From assembly GCA_916048095.2 (NCBI GenBank), contig OU696584.1, forward strand, positions 3,676,349 to 3,740,348: 64,000 nt of DNA, given 5' to 3'. How positions within the stretch are numbered: the first letter of the stretch is position 1; each line of letters opens with the position of its first letter. The notes under the pieces are model-generated. The model did not search any database. It saw nothing but the letters and a program-made list of their open reading frames with translations, and was not told the origin of the DNA. Both the position numbers and the translations under genes were made by a program. The stretch comes from Sacculina carcini (lineage: Eukaryota; Arthropoda; Thecostraca; Sacculinidae). Positions 21,877 through 30,861 of the stretch are shown in pieces.

Positions 21877-23097
21877 TCAAGATATCTCCACGAGATCCTC
21901 TTGTTTTATTGCTGCTGAGAAATACCGCTCCACCCTGTTGGTGAAACCGTGCAGCTGCGTCTGGTCAATTTGGCTGATGCAATCCAGCGCTATATTTTCC
22001 AGCAGCTGCATCCTCTGCTCGGCCAGTGAGAGGGTAGCGTTTTCTCTAGCAGTGAGGCTCGACAATCGAGGTATTTCTTCTCTCAGCCTTCTTTTGATGT
22101 GACTCTTCAGACAGCTCCACAGCAGCTCAATTGGATTCAACAGGTATGAATATGGAGCCATTCGGAGAAGCTGCACCTCATCATGCTGTCCAAATATCTC
22201 CTCAATGTTGCTGTGTGCTGGAGCATTGTCTATGATGATGGTGGGCTGGTGAATTTCGGCTTGGCGACATTCGTCTATGAGACAGCGAAACCATTCCGCA
22301 CAGTTTGGTTTCTTGAATGAGCCTCTTTGCGTGGATATCAATACGAGTCTGGAACTCGTCATTGCACCGATTATGTGCAAGTTTGCTCCTTTGCTAGATG
22401 GCTGCACTACAGACGCCCTTGTTCCCACTTTTGATCTTCCTTGGTTCCGCCTACAATACAGGTTGAAGTTGGTCTCATCGACCCATACGGGAGTGCGACC
22501 TTCGGACCGGATGCGAAAAAGTTCTTCTATATATGTCGCCCTCTTCCTTTTGTTAACTTCGCTGTTCATTGCGCTGACGACAGGCCGTACTGTTTTCAGA
22601 GAAAACATTTCTCCATCAAGCCAATTTTTTATGGTGTTTATGCACACCTGACATCCGTGCGCATCATTGATCTTAATTTGTAAGTCTGCCAATGTGATTG
22701 AAGGCGATTTCTCCACTTCGGTGATGAGAGTGTGTATCATTTCAGGAGTTTTTTTTGCGTAATTACCTCCCCGACGTTTCGGTAAGTCCTGATTCTTCCT
22801 CAACCAATGATACACAGTCTTGATTTTCACTCCTAAAGTATTAGCAACATTTTTCCAATCATTCTCATTGTGGTATGCTTCCATAATTCTTTTTCTATCA
22901 TTTTCACTGATTTTATTGTACTTCATTATTACTTTTGCACTATTAACACTAGCGAACTGATAAGTTGTAGTACTATTGTCAAATATAACATGGCGTGCCT
23001 GAGCAAATTTCTGCTCAATCGACATAAAGTTGCCAAATCTTCTTATTTTTAATATAAATACGCTTGTTTTCGATGTTTTATACCCAAAAAAAATCAT
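21877..23097 (-). CDS. Transposase of T, DDE type
   Basis: Catalyses cut-and-paste movement of T. The best start is the ATG at 22926 (MKYNKISENDRKRI), giving about 349 residues; the frame is open further upstream but that part has no family-like sequence. From that ATG: a helix-turn-helix DNA-binding region (residues about 5-45, WKNVANTLGVKIKTVYHWL), a second helical region (75-105), then the catalytic domain with WVDETNFNLY (Asp150), IIIDNAPAHS (Asp233) and NPIELLW (Glu267), a spacing of about 33 residues between the last two. The pattern belongs to the IS630-like branch of Tc1/mariner seen in arthropods, flatworms and oomycetes. No stop or frameshift is visible, so the gene could be functional. 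Confidence 0.88.
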   Translation of the reverse strand: MIFFGYKTSKTSVFILKIRRFGNFMSIEQKFAQARHVIFDNSTTTYQFASVNSAKVIMKYNKISENDRKRIMEAYHNENDWKNVANTLGVKIKTVYHWLRKNQDLPKRRGGNYAKKTPEMIHTLITEVEKSPSITLADLQIKINDAHGCQVCINTIKNWLDGEMFSLKTVRPVVSAMNSEVNKRKRATYIEELFRIRSEGRTPVWVDETNFNLYCRRNQGRSKVGTRASVVQPSSKGANLHIIGAMTSSRLVLISTQRGSFKKPNCAEWFRCLIDECRQAEIHQPTIIIDNAPAHSNIEEIFGQHDEVQLLRMAPYSYLLNPIELLWSCLKSHIKRRLREEIPRLSSLTARENATLSLAEQRMQLLENIALDCISQIDQTQLHGFTNRVERYFSAAIKQEDLVEIS

Positions 23098-23126
23098 TTT
23101 TCTGATTAAAGTTTAATTTTTTCACT

Positions 23127-23289
23127 TATGTTGAACTTGGATCAAATCAGATTTCGTTTGGATCAAATCAGATTTCATTTGGATCAAATCAGATTTCGTT
23201 TGGATCAAATCAGATTTCATTTGGATCAAATCAGATTTCGTTTGGATCAAATCAGATTTCATTTGGATCAATTCAATTTGTAAATGGTA
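23127..23289 (-). repeat. Right inverted repeat of T with 21-bp subrepeats
   Basis: Reverse-complement counterpart of the left repeat: tandem units built on TTGGATCAAATCAGATTTC with C/T alternation at one site (ATTTCG or ATTTCA), then the tip CAATTTGTAAATGGTA. In this arm the two unit variants alternate, whereas the left arm is almost uniform. Confidence 0.92.
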
Positions 23290-25499
23290 TAGAAGAAGTT
23301 CATCTACCGGTCCCCGCTCGAGAAATATGCTGTTCAACACCTCGGTCATCTCCTGTGTGTCTTCTCTTCTCAGCTTTCTACAGAGGGCGAAACGGCCTGG
23401 TCCACAATCGATGATGGTCAGAAAGGGTACTTGTCTATAGTGTGTGACATCCACAGCTAGTCGACTCCAAGTATGTCCACGCTTAATTCACCGCCTTGAT
23501 GTACGACAGGTGCGGGATCGATCGACTGACATCGAATACAGTTACGTACGACTTTTTTCACGGTTTCTCTCGAATCTGTGGGATCAACTTTTCTCGCTAG
23601 GGACAAAGTCCTTTTCACCCCCATATGATGTTGATCGTGCAAATCTCGGATATTTACAACAGCATTGACGCAATGCTGAGAAACTTCGCTTACGTATTTC
23701 ATCAACCATTGTTTATTCACCCTGGTGAGCACGTCGGCTCTATTACTTTTCGAAGGTACCAGGTGTACCACCACGCGCAAGTCAAATTCCTCTACGAGTT
23801 ATTTGAGATTTCCCAGTCGTCTTTTTATAATCATTTCTGCAGCTCCTTTGGTGTGAATCCGCTTCTCCGCGTATAGTGCAGACTGCAGCCAGGCGGCCAC
23901 GGTCGCGGAGTCGGTCATCAGGTCAATCGTCTTCATGTGCCATTTGAGTGCTAGGTTAACACCCTTGAGAACAGCCTCCAACTCTGCCACATTAGTATGT
24001 TTTTCATCATCCTTCTTACGCAACCACGCAGCATCTTCAACAATTTTTCCATCGACCGCTAAAACCACACCAGTTGCGATGCTGCTGGCATCACACCACA
24101 CCTCGCAATGCGCTCCACTCGTAACACTCCAAAGTCCTTTGACTGAATCATCGGTTTTGACTTTTTCATCCACCTGCTTTATCATATGCATTGCTGAGTC
24201 GCCGATAAAGTCATCCCAACGAGCCCCAGATGCACGTCGCTTGATATAGCTACACGCTACTCGCAGCCACCCAGCTACCGGGTAGTGCCCCACTAGCATG
24301 CCACAGCTGGAGAATAACTTCCTTCTGGTCAACACTTCAGGAACTTCAGGAACGATATTACCCCTCCGAAATACCAGCTGGTCACCGGAGCGCGTCAGCT
24401 GCAGCCCCAACACCGATCCACCATCGAGCGACTCCGCTGGTTTCGCAATCAAACCAAACGCCTTCAAGTGCTTGCTCACGTCCGCTGTAGAGACTATGGC
24501 TTCATTTACCAGTATGTCGTCAATATATGAACTTGTTCCGCGCCCGACAGCTTCGTTCTTGTTCAAGATTGTCTTCAAAATTTTCGACATGATTCGCGGA
24601 GCCGAACTTAAGCCGAAGCCAAGACGCGTCAGACAAAAAATTTTACCCTTGTACTCGACTAACTGGTATTTCCACAGCTCTTTGTGAATTCCCAGCTGTA
24701 AATATGCAGATTTCAGGTCTAATATCGCTGCTTTGTCTCCCACTCGTTGCCATTTTCTCAGCTTTTCCTCGCAAACATCGGTGAAATCGTCACCCGTATG
24801 ACACTCGATGTTTGCGTTCAATTCGCGAAAATCTAGCACTGGACGGATTTTACGCTTTTGTGGCTGATTTACGGCCATCAGCGGAATCACCCCTGAAACA
24901 GCACCATCCCATGGCAGTAAAATCCCCTCTGAAATCCATCCTGGCACTTCTTTGTCGAACTCTTCCTTGACTCGATCATCCTTTCCTGCACCATAGCTGC
25001 CCACTTGATTTTTCACCTCAGCTGGCATGTCATTCTTCCACCGCCACTTCACGGTCCACCTCTCACCATCAAAATCAGCACTGAAGTCAGCGTCATATAT
25101 AGTTAATCGTGCCAAGCTGCTGACATCTTCACGACTCATACACGACTCGCGTTGGCTACCACCGGCCACTGCAACTTTACTCAGCTTTTACAACTAACAC
25201 CTTGTTGAGTGATCGTAACGCCTCCCATCAAATTGATGACATCAAGCCCGACAATGACATCCACACCTTCAATCAGCCGATCAGCAACAACGACTCTCAG
25301 TCGGATACACCTTCCGTTCACAACTAGTGCCACATCATCAGCATATGTACACCTAATTTGACTCCCATCAAAAGCCTGCACGAACACCGTACCATCAGTC
25401 TGTGACACGTATTTCTCATGAACAACGCTTGTAGAGCACCCAGTGTCTATCAGACCTTTGGTGTGTGTATCCCCAAAAACAACATCAATGATGGGTAAC

Positions 25500-25503
25500 T
25501 GTA

Positions 25504-25594
<91 letters not shown>

Positions 25595-25820
25595 TTTTTA
25601 CATATTGCTTATCATGTTAATTGCATTGATGTTAATTGCTTGTTAATTTATAATTGTGAGAGTTCCTGAGCTGCCATGGCAACGCAACGGAAAAATGTAA
25701 CACGGGGGATTTTTGGGAGGGTGAGAGAATAGTGAGGGGAACGGAAGGAGTGTTTTACGTGTATTGGAGTTTGTTGAAAGTGTTGTTTCATTGTTAACTG
25801 TTTTATAATAAAAAACCACA
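25500..25820 (+). repeat. 5' LTR of B, contains (TA)n
   Basis: It begins TGTAGTATATAT, contains a TA run of about 85 bp (25504-25591), and ends AAAAAACCACA. The gag start codon follows only 12 bases later. The 3' LTR has a TA run about 30 bp shorter. Confidence 0.93.
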
Positions 25821-25832
25821 AGCTATTTCGGC
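25821..25832 (+). promoter_or_regulatory. Conserved leader AGCTATTTCGGC after the LTR
   Basis: AGCTATTTCGGC directly follows the 5' LTR of B and, on the minus strand, directly follows the 5' LTR of A (30531-30520), although the two LTRs are unrelated in sequence. That is the position of the primer-binding site, but it lacks the leading TGG of a site for an intact tRNA 3' end. It may pair with an internal tRNA segment or another primer. I did not find its complement in either LTR. Confidence 0.5.
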
Positions 25833-26573
25833 ATGGCAAAAATTTCCCAAGATATGATAAAGCCATTCAATGGAGACGGAGATGTTGTCGCATGGATAAA
25901 AAAAGTGCGACTTGTTGCCAAGCTCCAGAAAGTGGATGATGTGGCGAGGTTGCTCCCACTGTACTTGGAAGGCTCTGCCCTTGCAACATATTTAGAAATG
26001 GAGGAGAATGATCAGGAAGATGCTGACAGAATCGAAGAAAAACTAAAGGAAGTATTTTCAGACAGTGCCTTCATTGCGTATCATAAATTGACCAGAATGA
26101 GATGGACAGGTGAGCCCATTGATGTGTTTTCAAATGAAATAAGGCGGTTGGCTGGACTGTCAGGATTTGTTGGAGAAGGTCTTGATAATATTGTAAAGTT
26201 ATCATTCGTGAACGGATTTCCTGATGACATCAGCAAGCAGTTGCAGCAGATCAACAATGTGGGGCGTGTTCCATTGGGCGAAGTGCTTAGCAGGGCCAGA
26301 GTACTTGCTGTGAGAGGAGAGAGCTCCGTGAACGCAGTGGCGGCGAACAACACGCTGACTGACAGAAGAAAAACTGCAGTGCGCCGGAACTCATTCGAAG
26401 ACAAATGCGTCGTACGCGGAGAGCCTCATATAGCGCGAAGTGGCAGCCATAGAAAATCAGTGACGTGTTTTAGATGTGGCAAGGAAGGCCACATTGCAGT
26501 TCAGTGCACCGCTGATCCGGGAAACGAGCAAAGGGGAACTGGTGCGCCAGCAGTCACCCCTTTGACTCACTGA
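25833..26573 (+). CDS. Element B Gag
   Basis: 246 residues from the ATG at 25833 to TGA at 26571-26573. It is the structural protein that would form particles and bind the element RNA. The N-terminal and middle parts (MIKPFNGDGDVVAWIKKVRLVAK near residue 10, LPLYLEGSALATYLEM near 45, then the helical WTGEPIDVFSNEIRRLAGL) are the retrotransposon capsid region. One CCHC zinc knuckle, CFRCGKEGHIAVQC, lies near residue 210. The element A Gag is related but has two knuckles. The stop codon overlaps the pol start by one base (TGATG), in the +2 frame, which suggests coupled reinitiation or frameshifting. No defects seen. Confidence 0.9.
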   Translation: MAKISQDMIKPFNGDGDVVAWIKKVRLVAKLQKVDDVARLLPLYLEGSALATYLEMEENDQEDADRIEEKLKEVFSDSAFIAYHKLTRMRWTGEPIDVFSNEIRRLAGLSGFVGEGLDNIVKLSFVNGFPDDISKQLQQINNVGRVPLGEVLSRARVLAVRGESSVNAVAANNTLTDRRKTAVRRNSFEDKCVVRGEPHIARSGSHRKSVTCFRCGKEGHIAVQCTADPGNEQRGTGAPAVTPLTH

Positions 26574-29407
26574 TGGCGCAGCCTGGCAGACTGCCTCTGG
26601 TCAATGTTTTAGTTGCAGGCAGAAATGTTCGGGCATTAGTGGATACCGGCTGTTCAACAGTTGTCGTGACGACGAAGATTGTTAAGAATTATGAGGCAGG
26701 TGGTTTCATAAGTGCGTTTGACGGGAGGCAGGTGCAATGCCGAGGGAAGACCTGGGTCAACTTGACAGTGGAAGGCAGAAGCGTGAGAGCGCGTGCGATG
26801 GTAGTTGATAAGATAGTGAACGACATAGATTGTGTATTAGGGATGGATGTGATTGATTGTCTTGGTGGTGTATTTGTGACAAATAATGGTGTCAAATTTG
26901 GGGATTGCAGTTGTGTTGCTGTGGGTGCTGAGACACCAGTACCAGGCAATATAACATACCATGGTAAGAAAAATGAGAGTACACAATTGAGTATCAACGA
27001 TAAAGATTTTTTCGCGTCGTTCGATGGAGAAAAATGGGAGGTAGAATGGTTTGTGAAGGAAGACTCCCCAGTGTTAAATAACTCTATCGGCTGCTACAAT
27101 CAAACAATAAAGTCAGAAACACGTCACGAGTTTGACACCGAAGTGAAACGTTGGATAGCAGAAGGGATTCTGGTGCCGTGGACAGGCAACACAAAGTCGG
27201 GTGTATTACCGTTGCTTGCAGTGGTGCAACCGACGAAGAGAAAAGTTCGCCCAGTACTCGATTTTCGAGAATTAAATGAATATGTGAGTAGTCATACGGG
27301 TGATGAATTCATCGATATATGTAATGAAAAATTGAGGAAATGGAGGTGCATCGATGGTCCTGCGTCTGTGGTAGATTTGAAGACGGCATATCTGCAAATT
27401 CACATGTCAAAGAAATTATGGAAATATCAGTTGGTCAAATACCGCGGCAAAGTCTACACTCTGACGAGAATGGGTTTTGGGTTATGTTCAGCCCCTAGAG
27501 TAATGACAAAAATTGTGCGAACGGTGCTGCAGCAGTCAGATGTCATTGAGCGTGCTACCGACTCATACATCGACGATATTATCGTAAATGAGGCCATAAT
27601 TTCAGCGAAGGCAGTGGTGCAACATCTACAGAAATATGGATTGGTGGCAAAACAGCCAGTGCCTATTGAGGAAGGTGCTGTGCTGGGCTTGAAAGTGTTC
27701 AGAAACAGAAATGGTGCACTTGTGTACAAAAGAGGAAATGAAGTTCCACAGTCGGTTGATAAATTAACAAAAAGGGAATTGTTCTCGTTGTGCGGAAAAT
27801 TGGTAGGCCATTACCCGGTGGCGAGGTGGTTGAGACTGGCCTGCAGTTTCATTAAACGCAGAGCGCATGGCGGACATTGGGACAGACTGGTCGGTGACAA
27901 TGTTGTGAAAATGATTCGAGAAGTGTTAGATAGAGTAAAGCGTGGTGACCCTGTAGGGGGTGTGTGGAATGTGCCAAAAACAAAGAAGGGGGTGGTGTGG
28001 TGTGACGCTAGCAACTTGGCCGTTGGCGTGGCGCTGGAGATTGGTGGTCATATTGTTGAGGATGCAGCGTGGCAGCGGAAGGAGTCCGATGTTCACCACA
28101 TCAATGTGGCTGAACTGGAAGGGGTATTGAAAGGATTGAATTTGGCTGTCAAGTGGAATTTGACCGATGTGGAAGTACGCACTGATTCAGCAACGGTATT
28201 GGGCTGGGTCAACGCAGCCTTAAATAAGGAGAGAAGAATCAAGACAAAAGGTGCAGCTGAGCTTCTGATAAAGCGACGGTTGGGTATACTGTGTGACTTG
28301 GTGGAGGAGCTCGAGCTGAAATTAAAGATTGTGCGAGTTCCCACCACGGTAAATAAAGCAGACGAGCTGACCCGCGTCAAGAAAGAATGGCTGGCAATGC
28401 CCGTAGAAAGTGAAGAAGAGAATCATTGCACCGCGTCGAGTTCTAGTGTATGTGCTATGACATCGGAAAGACTCGCTGAACTCCATGAATTACATCATAT
28501 GGGTGTGGATAGAACACTCTATTTAGCGCGACAAGAGGATCCAAGAGTGACACGAGACCAAACACAACGTGTTGTTCAATGCTGTGTTCGATGCCAATCA
28601 ATCGATCCAGCACCAGTCCAGCACACGTCCGGACATCTGAATGTGAGCAAGTCATGGTCAAGATTGGCCATTGACGTGACTCATTACCGCCAGCAAACAT
28701 ATCTGTCAATTGTGGACTGCGGTCCAGGTCGGTTCGCCATCTGGCGAGAGTTGCGTGCTGAGAACGCAGAGCTGGTGTGTGCCATTCTCGATGAGATATT
28801 CAGGGAAAGAGGTCCAGTTCTCGAGCTGCTCATGGACAATGGTATGGTGTTTAGATCAGAGCAAATGAGAAGACTGATGGAAAGGTGGAAGATACAACCC
28901 TATTTCAGAGCTGCATATCGCCCAAGTGGTAACGGCATTGTAGAGCGTCACCATCGTACCATCAAAGCTTTGGCAGAGAGAGCTCAAGTGACACCGTTGT
29001 CGGCAGTGTTTTGGTACAATATGACGCCACGCGAGGGCTTGACTCACAATTCGGTACCACATAAACACGTCCATGCATACGAGTGGAGAAATCCATCGTT
29101 AGAAATGCCGCCGAGACGCGAGTCCACTCAGTCTTCCATCAGCGTAGGGGACGAAGTTTGGGTGAAGCCACCCGTTCCTAAATGTACAACGCAGTGGACG
29201 CGCGGTAGAGTAACAGACATCAATTCGCCAAACAACATTTCTGTAGACGGGATGCCGAGACATATATTGGATGTGCGGCCGGCAAGAGACGCTCATGACG
29301 AACGCCACGTTCCTACAGATGCAGAGCACGACGATGTGGAATTGCCTCGGCGCTCAACAAGACAACGGAAGACCCCGGCGTGGCTAGATGATTATGTTAC
29401 TGATTGA
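26573..29407 (+). CDS. Element B Pol: protease, RT, RNase H, integrase
   Basis: 944 residues. Aspartic protease: ALVDTGCST with Asp24. RT: VLDFRELN near 232, DLKTAYLQ near 267, SYIDDIIV with the YIDD box at 332-335. RNase H: WCDASNLAVGVAL near 479 and VRTDSATVLGW near 529. Integrase: HELHHMGVDRTL with CCVRCQ zinc site, catalytic core D701, D755 and E791 (35 residues between the last two), and a C-terminal domain with VGDEVWVKPPVPKC. The order PR-RT-RH-INT is that of Ty3/gypsy. The RT blocks are divergent from the common gypsy type, and I do not assign a clade. The frame is uninterrupted and all catalytic residues are in place. The start ATG overlaps the gag stop. Confidence 0.92.
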   Translation: MAQPGRLPLVNVLVAGRNVRALVDTGCSTVVVTTKIVKNYEAGGFISAFDGRQVQCRGKTWVNLTVEGRSVRARAMVVDKIVNDIDCVLGMDVIDCLGGVFVTNNGVKFGDCSCVAVGAETPVPGNITYHGKKNESTQLSINDKDFFASFDGEKWEVEWFVKEDSPVLNNSIGCYNQTIKSETRHEFDTEVKRWIAEGILVPWTGNTKSGVLPLLAVVQPTKRKVRPVLDFRELNEYVSSHTGDEFIDICNEKLRKWRCIDGPASVVDLKTAYLQIHMSKKLWKYQLVKYRGKVYTLTRMGFGLCSAPRVMTKIVRTVLQQSDVIERATDSYIDDIIVNEAIISAKAVVQHLQKYGLVAKQPVPIEEGAVLGLKVFRNRNGALVYKRGNEVPQSVDKLTKRELFSLCGKLVGHYPVARWLRLACSFIKRRAHGGHWDRLVGDNVVKMIREVLDRVKRGDPVGGVWNVPKTKKGVVWCDASNLAVGVALEIGGHIVEDAAWQRKESDVHHINVAELEGVLKGLNLAVKWNLTDVEVRTDSATVLGWVNAALNKERRIKTKGAAELLIKRRLGILCDLVEELELKLKIVRVPTTVNKADELTRVKKEWLAMPVESEEENHCTASSSSVCAMTSERLAELHELHHMGVDRTLYLARQEDPRVTRDQTQRVVQCCVRCQSIDPAPVQHTSGHLNVSKSWSRLAIDVTHYRQQTYLSIVDCGPGRFAIWRELRAENAELVCAILDEIFRERGPVLELLMDNGMVFRSEQMRRLMERWKIQPYFRAAYRPSGNGIVERHHRTIKALAERAQVTPLSAVFWYNMTPREGLTHNSVPHKHVHAYEWRNPSLEMPPRRESTQSSISVGDEVWVKPPVPKCTTQWTRGRVTDINSPNNISVDGMPRHILDVRPARDAHDERHVPTDAEHDDVELPRRSTRQRKTPAWLDDYVTD

Positions 29408-29426
29408 TCTTCAGATCAAGGGGGCA

Positions 29427-29430
29427 TGTA

Positions 29431-29491
<61 letters not shown>

Positions 29492-29717
29492 TTTTTACAT
29501 ATTGCTTATCATGTTAATTGCATTGATGTTAATTGCTTGTTAATTTATAATTGTGAGAGTTCCTGAGTTGCCATGGCAACGCAACGGAAAAATGTAACAC
29601 GGGGGATTTTTGGGAGGGTGAGAGAATAGTGAGGGGAACGGAAGGAGTGTTTTACGTGTATTGGAGTTTGTTGAAAGTGTTGTTTCATTGTTAACTGTTT
29701 TATAATAAAAAACCACA
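29427..29717 (+). repeat. 3' LTR of B
   Basis: Starts TGTAGTATATAT after the polypurine tract and ends AAAAAACCACA at 29717, followed by the duplicated GTAAC. The TA run is about 57 bp. The minus-strand frames in this stretch are shadows. Confidence 0.93.
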
Positions 29718-29777
29718 GTAACTGTGCATGAGGCGCCTGACGGTAAGAAGGGCGGTTGCTGGCGCACGCACCGCCCC

Positions 29778-30503
29778 CTAGGAGTTTTCCGAACTCTGGT
29801 TGGGACACTCACCTGAAATATGACGGCTCTGGCCACATTTAAAACACACCACCGTTTTCTCGGTACAGTCCCGGATGAAGTGCGCGCCACCACATCGAAA
29901 GCACCCGCCCACCTTCGGTCTTGACGGAATTCGGCTCCCTTTTCCACGTCCGCTACTTTGTGCACTCCTTCCGGCTTTCAGAGCAACAGCAGCATGTCCA
30001 CCATGAGAGGTATGTCCATTCGTAGTCAGCACTCTTGCGTGCCCTATCAGCACACTCATCGAGAGGCTCATGACATCATCAATGCGGCGCAAGATAGAAC
30101 TGACGTGGTCGGGAAACCCATTAACAAAACAGAGCTTCACAATATGCTCCAGCGCAGCTTTGTCGAAGCGAGCCAGTCCAGCCAGACGCCGCAGCTCATT
30201 GGCATAGGCGTCGACTGACTCGCCACCCCACTTCCTCTCGGATAGCTTCCCGAACGCCACGAACGCATCATCACTGAACGCCTCCTTCAATCGCGTTTGA
30301 ATCGCATCGACGTCATTCTGAGCTTGTTCATCCATCTCCAGATAGACCGCCAGAGCCTCATCCTCCAGATAGAGAGGCAAGAAGCTTGCCAAATCAGTGA
30401 CCTTCGTTAGCTTGGCTACCAAATTTACTTTTTTTAACCAAGCCACCACGTAGCCCTCGCCTGTGAAAGGCTTCACCATGTCGCTTTTCACAATTCCAGC
30501 CAT
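29778..30503 (-). CDS. Element A Gag
   Basis: About 241 residues from the ATG at 30503 (MAGIVKSDMVKPFTG); the frame is open further upstream but that reaches into the LTR. The capsid region matches the B Gag by pattern: GYVVAWLKKVNLVAKL, LPLYLEDEALAVYLEM, WGGESVDAYANELRRLAGL and CFVNGFPDHVSSILRRID. Two zinc knuckles lie near the C terminus, CFRCGGAHFIRDC and CFKCGQSRHISGEC, one more than in B. The frame ends in TAG at 29778. Pol of the same element continues on the far side of element B. The gag frame itself is intact. Confidence 0.88.
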   Translation of the reverse strand: MAGIVKSDMVKPFTGEGYVVAWLKKVNLVAKLTKVTDLASFLPLYLEDEALAVYLEMDEQAQNDVDAIQTRLKEAFSDDAFVAFGKLSERKWGGESVDAYANELRRLAGLARFDKAALEHIVKLCFVNGFPDHVSSILRRIDDVMSLSMSVLIGHARVLTTNGHTSHGGHAAVALKAGRSAQSSGRGKGSRIPSRPKVGGCFRCGGAHFIRDCTEKTVVCFKCGQSRHISGECPNQSSENS

Positions 30504-30531
30504 AGTCGAGTGCAAAATAGCCGAAATAGCT

Positions 30532-30861
30532 TGTAGGCTGAACAAAGGAACGAAACAAATGTATTCACCAGCAACAACTCTATCACACCGTATTCACCGT
30601 ACCACCTCTCACACTCGCAACACCCCAAGCTCCACTGACCCACGTCATTTTCCACATTGCAAAAGCGTCCTGCAAATTCTATTCCAAGCGATCCGATTGC
30701 ACATACGCACACGCGCACAGGCTCGCACATACACACAAGCACATACACACACACATGCACACGACAACGCGCAGACATTTGCAGAACCATTCATTCTAAT
30801 TATATGCAACACTGAATGCAACTGAATGACGAAATCGGTCAACTATACACATCAAACTACA
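30532..30861 (-). repeat. LTR of element A (5' LTR)
   Basis: Full-length match to 20266-20595. It is followed on the right by the duplicated ATTTG and then by the resumed host repeat (TGGGTATAAATTATAAC). Confidence 0.92.

Larger units (their letters stand above)
21280..23289 (-). mobile_element. DDE transposon T (Tc1/mariner-IS630 superfamily)
   Basis: A 2.0-kb element flanked by TA at 21278-21279 and 23290-23291. Its outer ends are TACCATTTACAAATTGAATT and the reverse complement. Each inverted repeat is about 165 bp and consists of the 20-bp tip plus about seven tandem 21-bp units (GATCCAAATGAAATCTGATT plus T). Removing T and one TA gives a continuous integrase frame in element A, which confirms the boundaries. 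It carries one transposase gene on the minus strand; the spaces between gene and inverted repeats (21450-21876 and 23098-23130) hold no other gene. Confidence 0.93.
20698..25494 (-). pseudogene. Element A pol (PR-RT-RH-INT), split by transposon T
   Basis: On the minus strand: protease with DTGCS (about 25435) and the following frame to 25181; RT with VLDFRELN, DLKSAYLQ and SYIDDILVNEA; RNase H with WCDASSIATG and NVAELEAVLKG; integrase zinc region (CVNAVVNIRDLHDQHHMGV, CIRCQSIDPAP) and the catalytic core. T interrupts the core immediately before the codon of the second catalytic Asp, with its TA duplication. The remainder (GNGIIERNHR with catalytic Glu, and the C-terminal EVWVKPPNARC domain) continues at 21277-20698. 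There is also a frameshift near 25180 between protease and RT. Element B shows the same layout without breaks and is the best guide to the intact gene. Confidence 0.88.
25500..29717 (+). mobile_element. Ty3/gypsy LTR retrotransposon B, nested in A
   Basis: LTRs at 25500-25820 and 29427-29717 flank intact gag and pol genes. The duplication GTAAC lies at 25495-25499 and 29718-29722. Apart from the length of an internal (TA)n run (30 bp difference) the LTRs differ at about one site (GAGCTGCC against GAGTTGCC), so insertion was recent and occurred after A. Polypurine tract ATCAAGGGGGCA precedes the 3' LTR. No canonical TGG primer site follows the 5' LTR. B is oriented opposite to A. With both genes open this may be an autonomous element. 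Confidence 0.94.
20266..30861 (-). mobile_element. Ty3/gypsy LTR retrotransposon A (contains T and B)
   Basis: The two 330-bp LTRs (20266-20595 and 30532-30861) differ at about one site (G/A in the CACGACAGCGCG region). The duplication ATTTG occurs at 20261-20265 and 30862-30866, and the host repeat is continuous across the pair. On the minus strand the order is LTR, gag, protease, RT, RNase H, integrase, LTR. Two later insertions split it: B (25500-29717) upstream of the protease and T (21280-23289) in the integrase. With those removed the element would be roughly 4.4 kb. Near-identical LTRs mean a young insertion, yet it already has two nested insertions and a pol frameshift. Confidence 0.93.

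Noticed and set aside
25170-25200. Programmed frameshift between protease and RT in element A
   Set aside because: The related element B is continuous here, and no convincing slippery heptamer with a structure behind it is visible. An indel is more likely.
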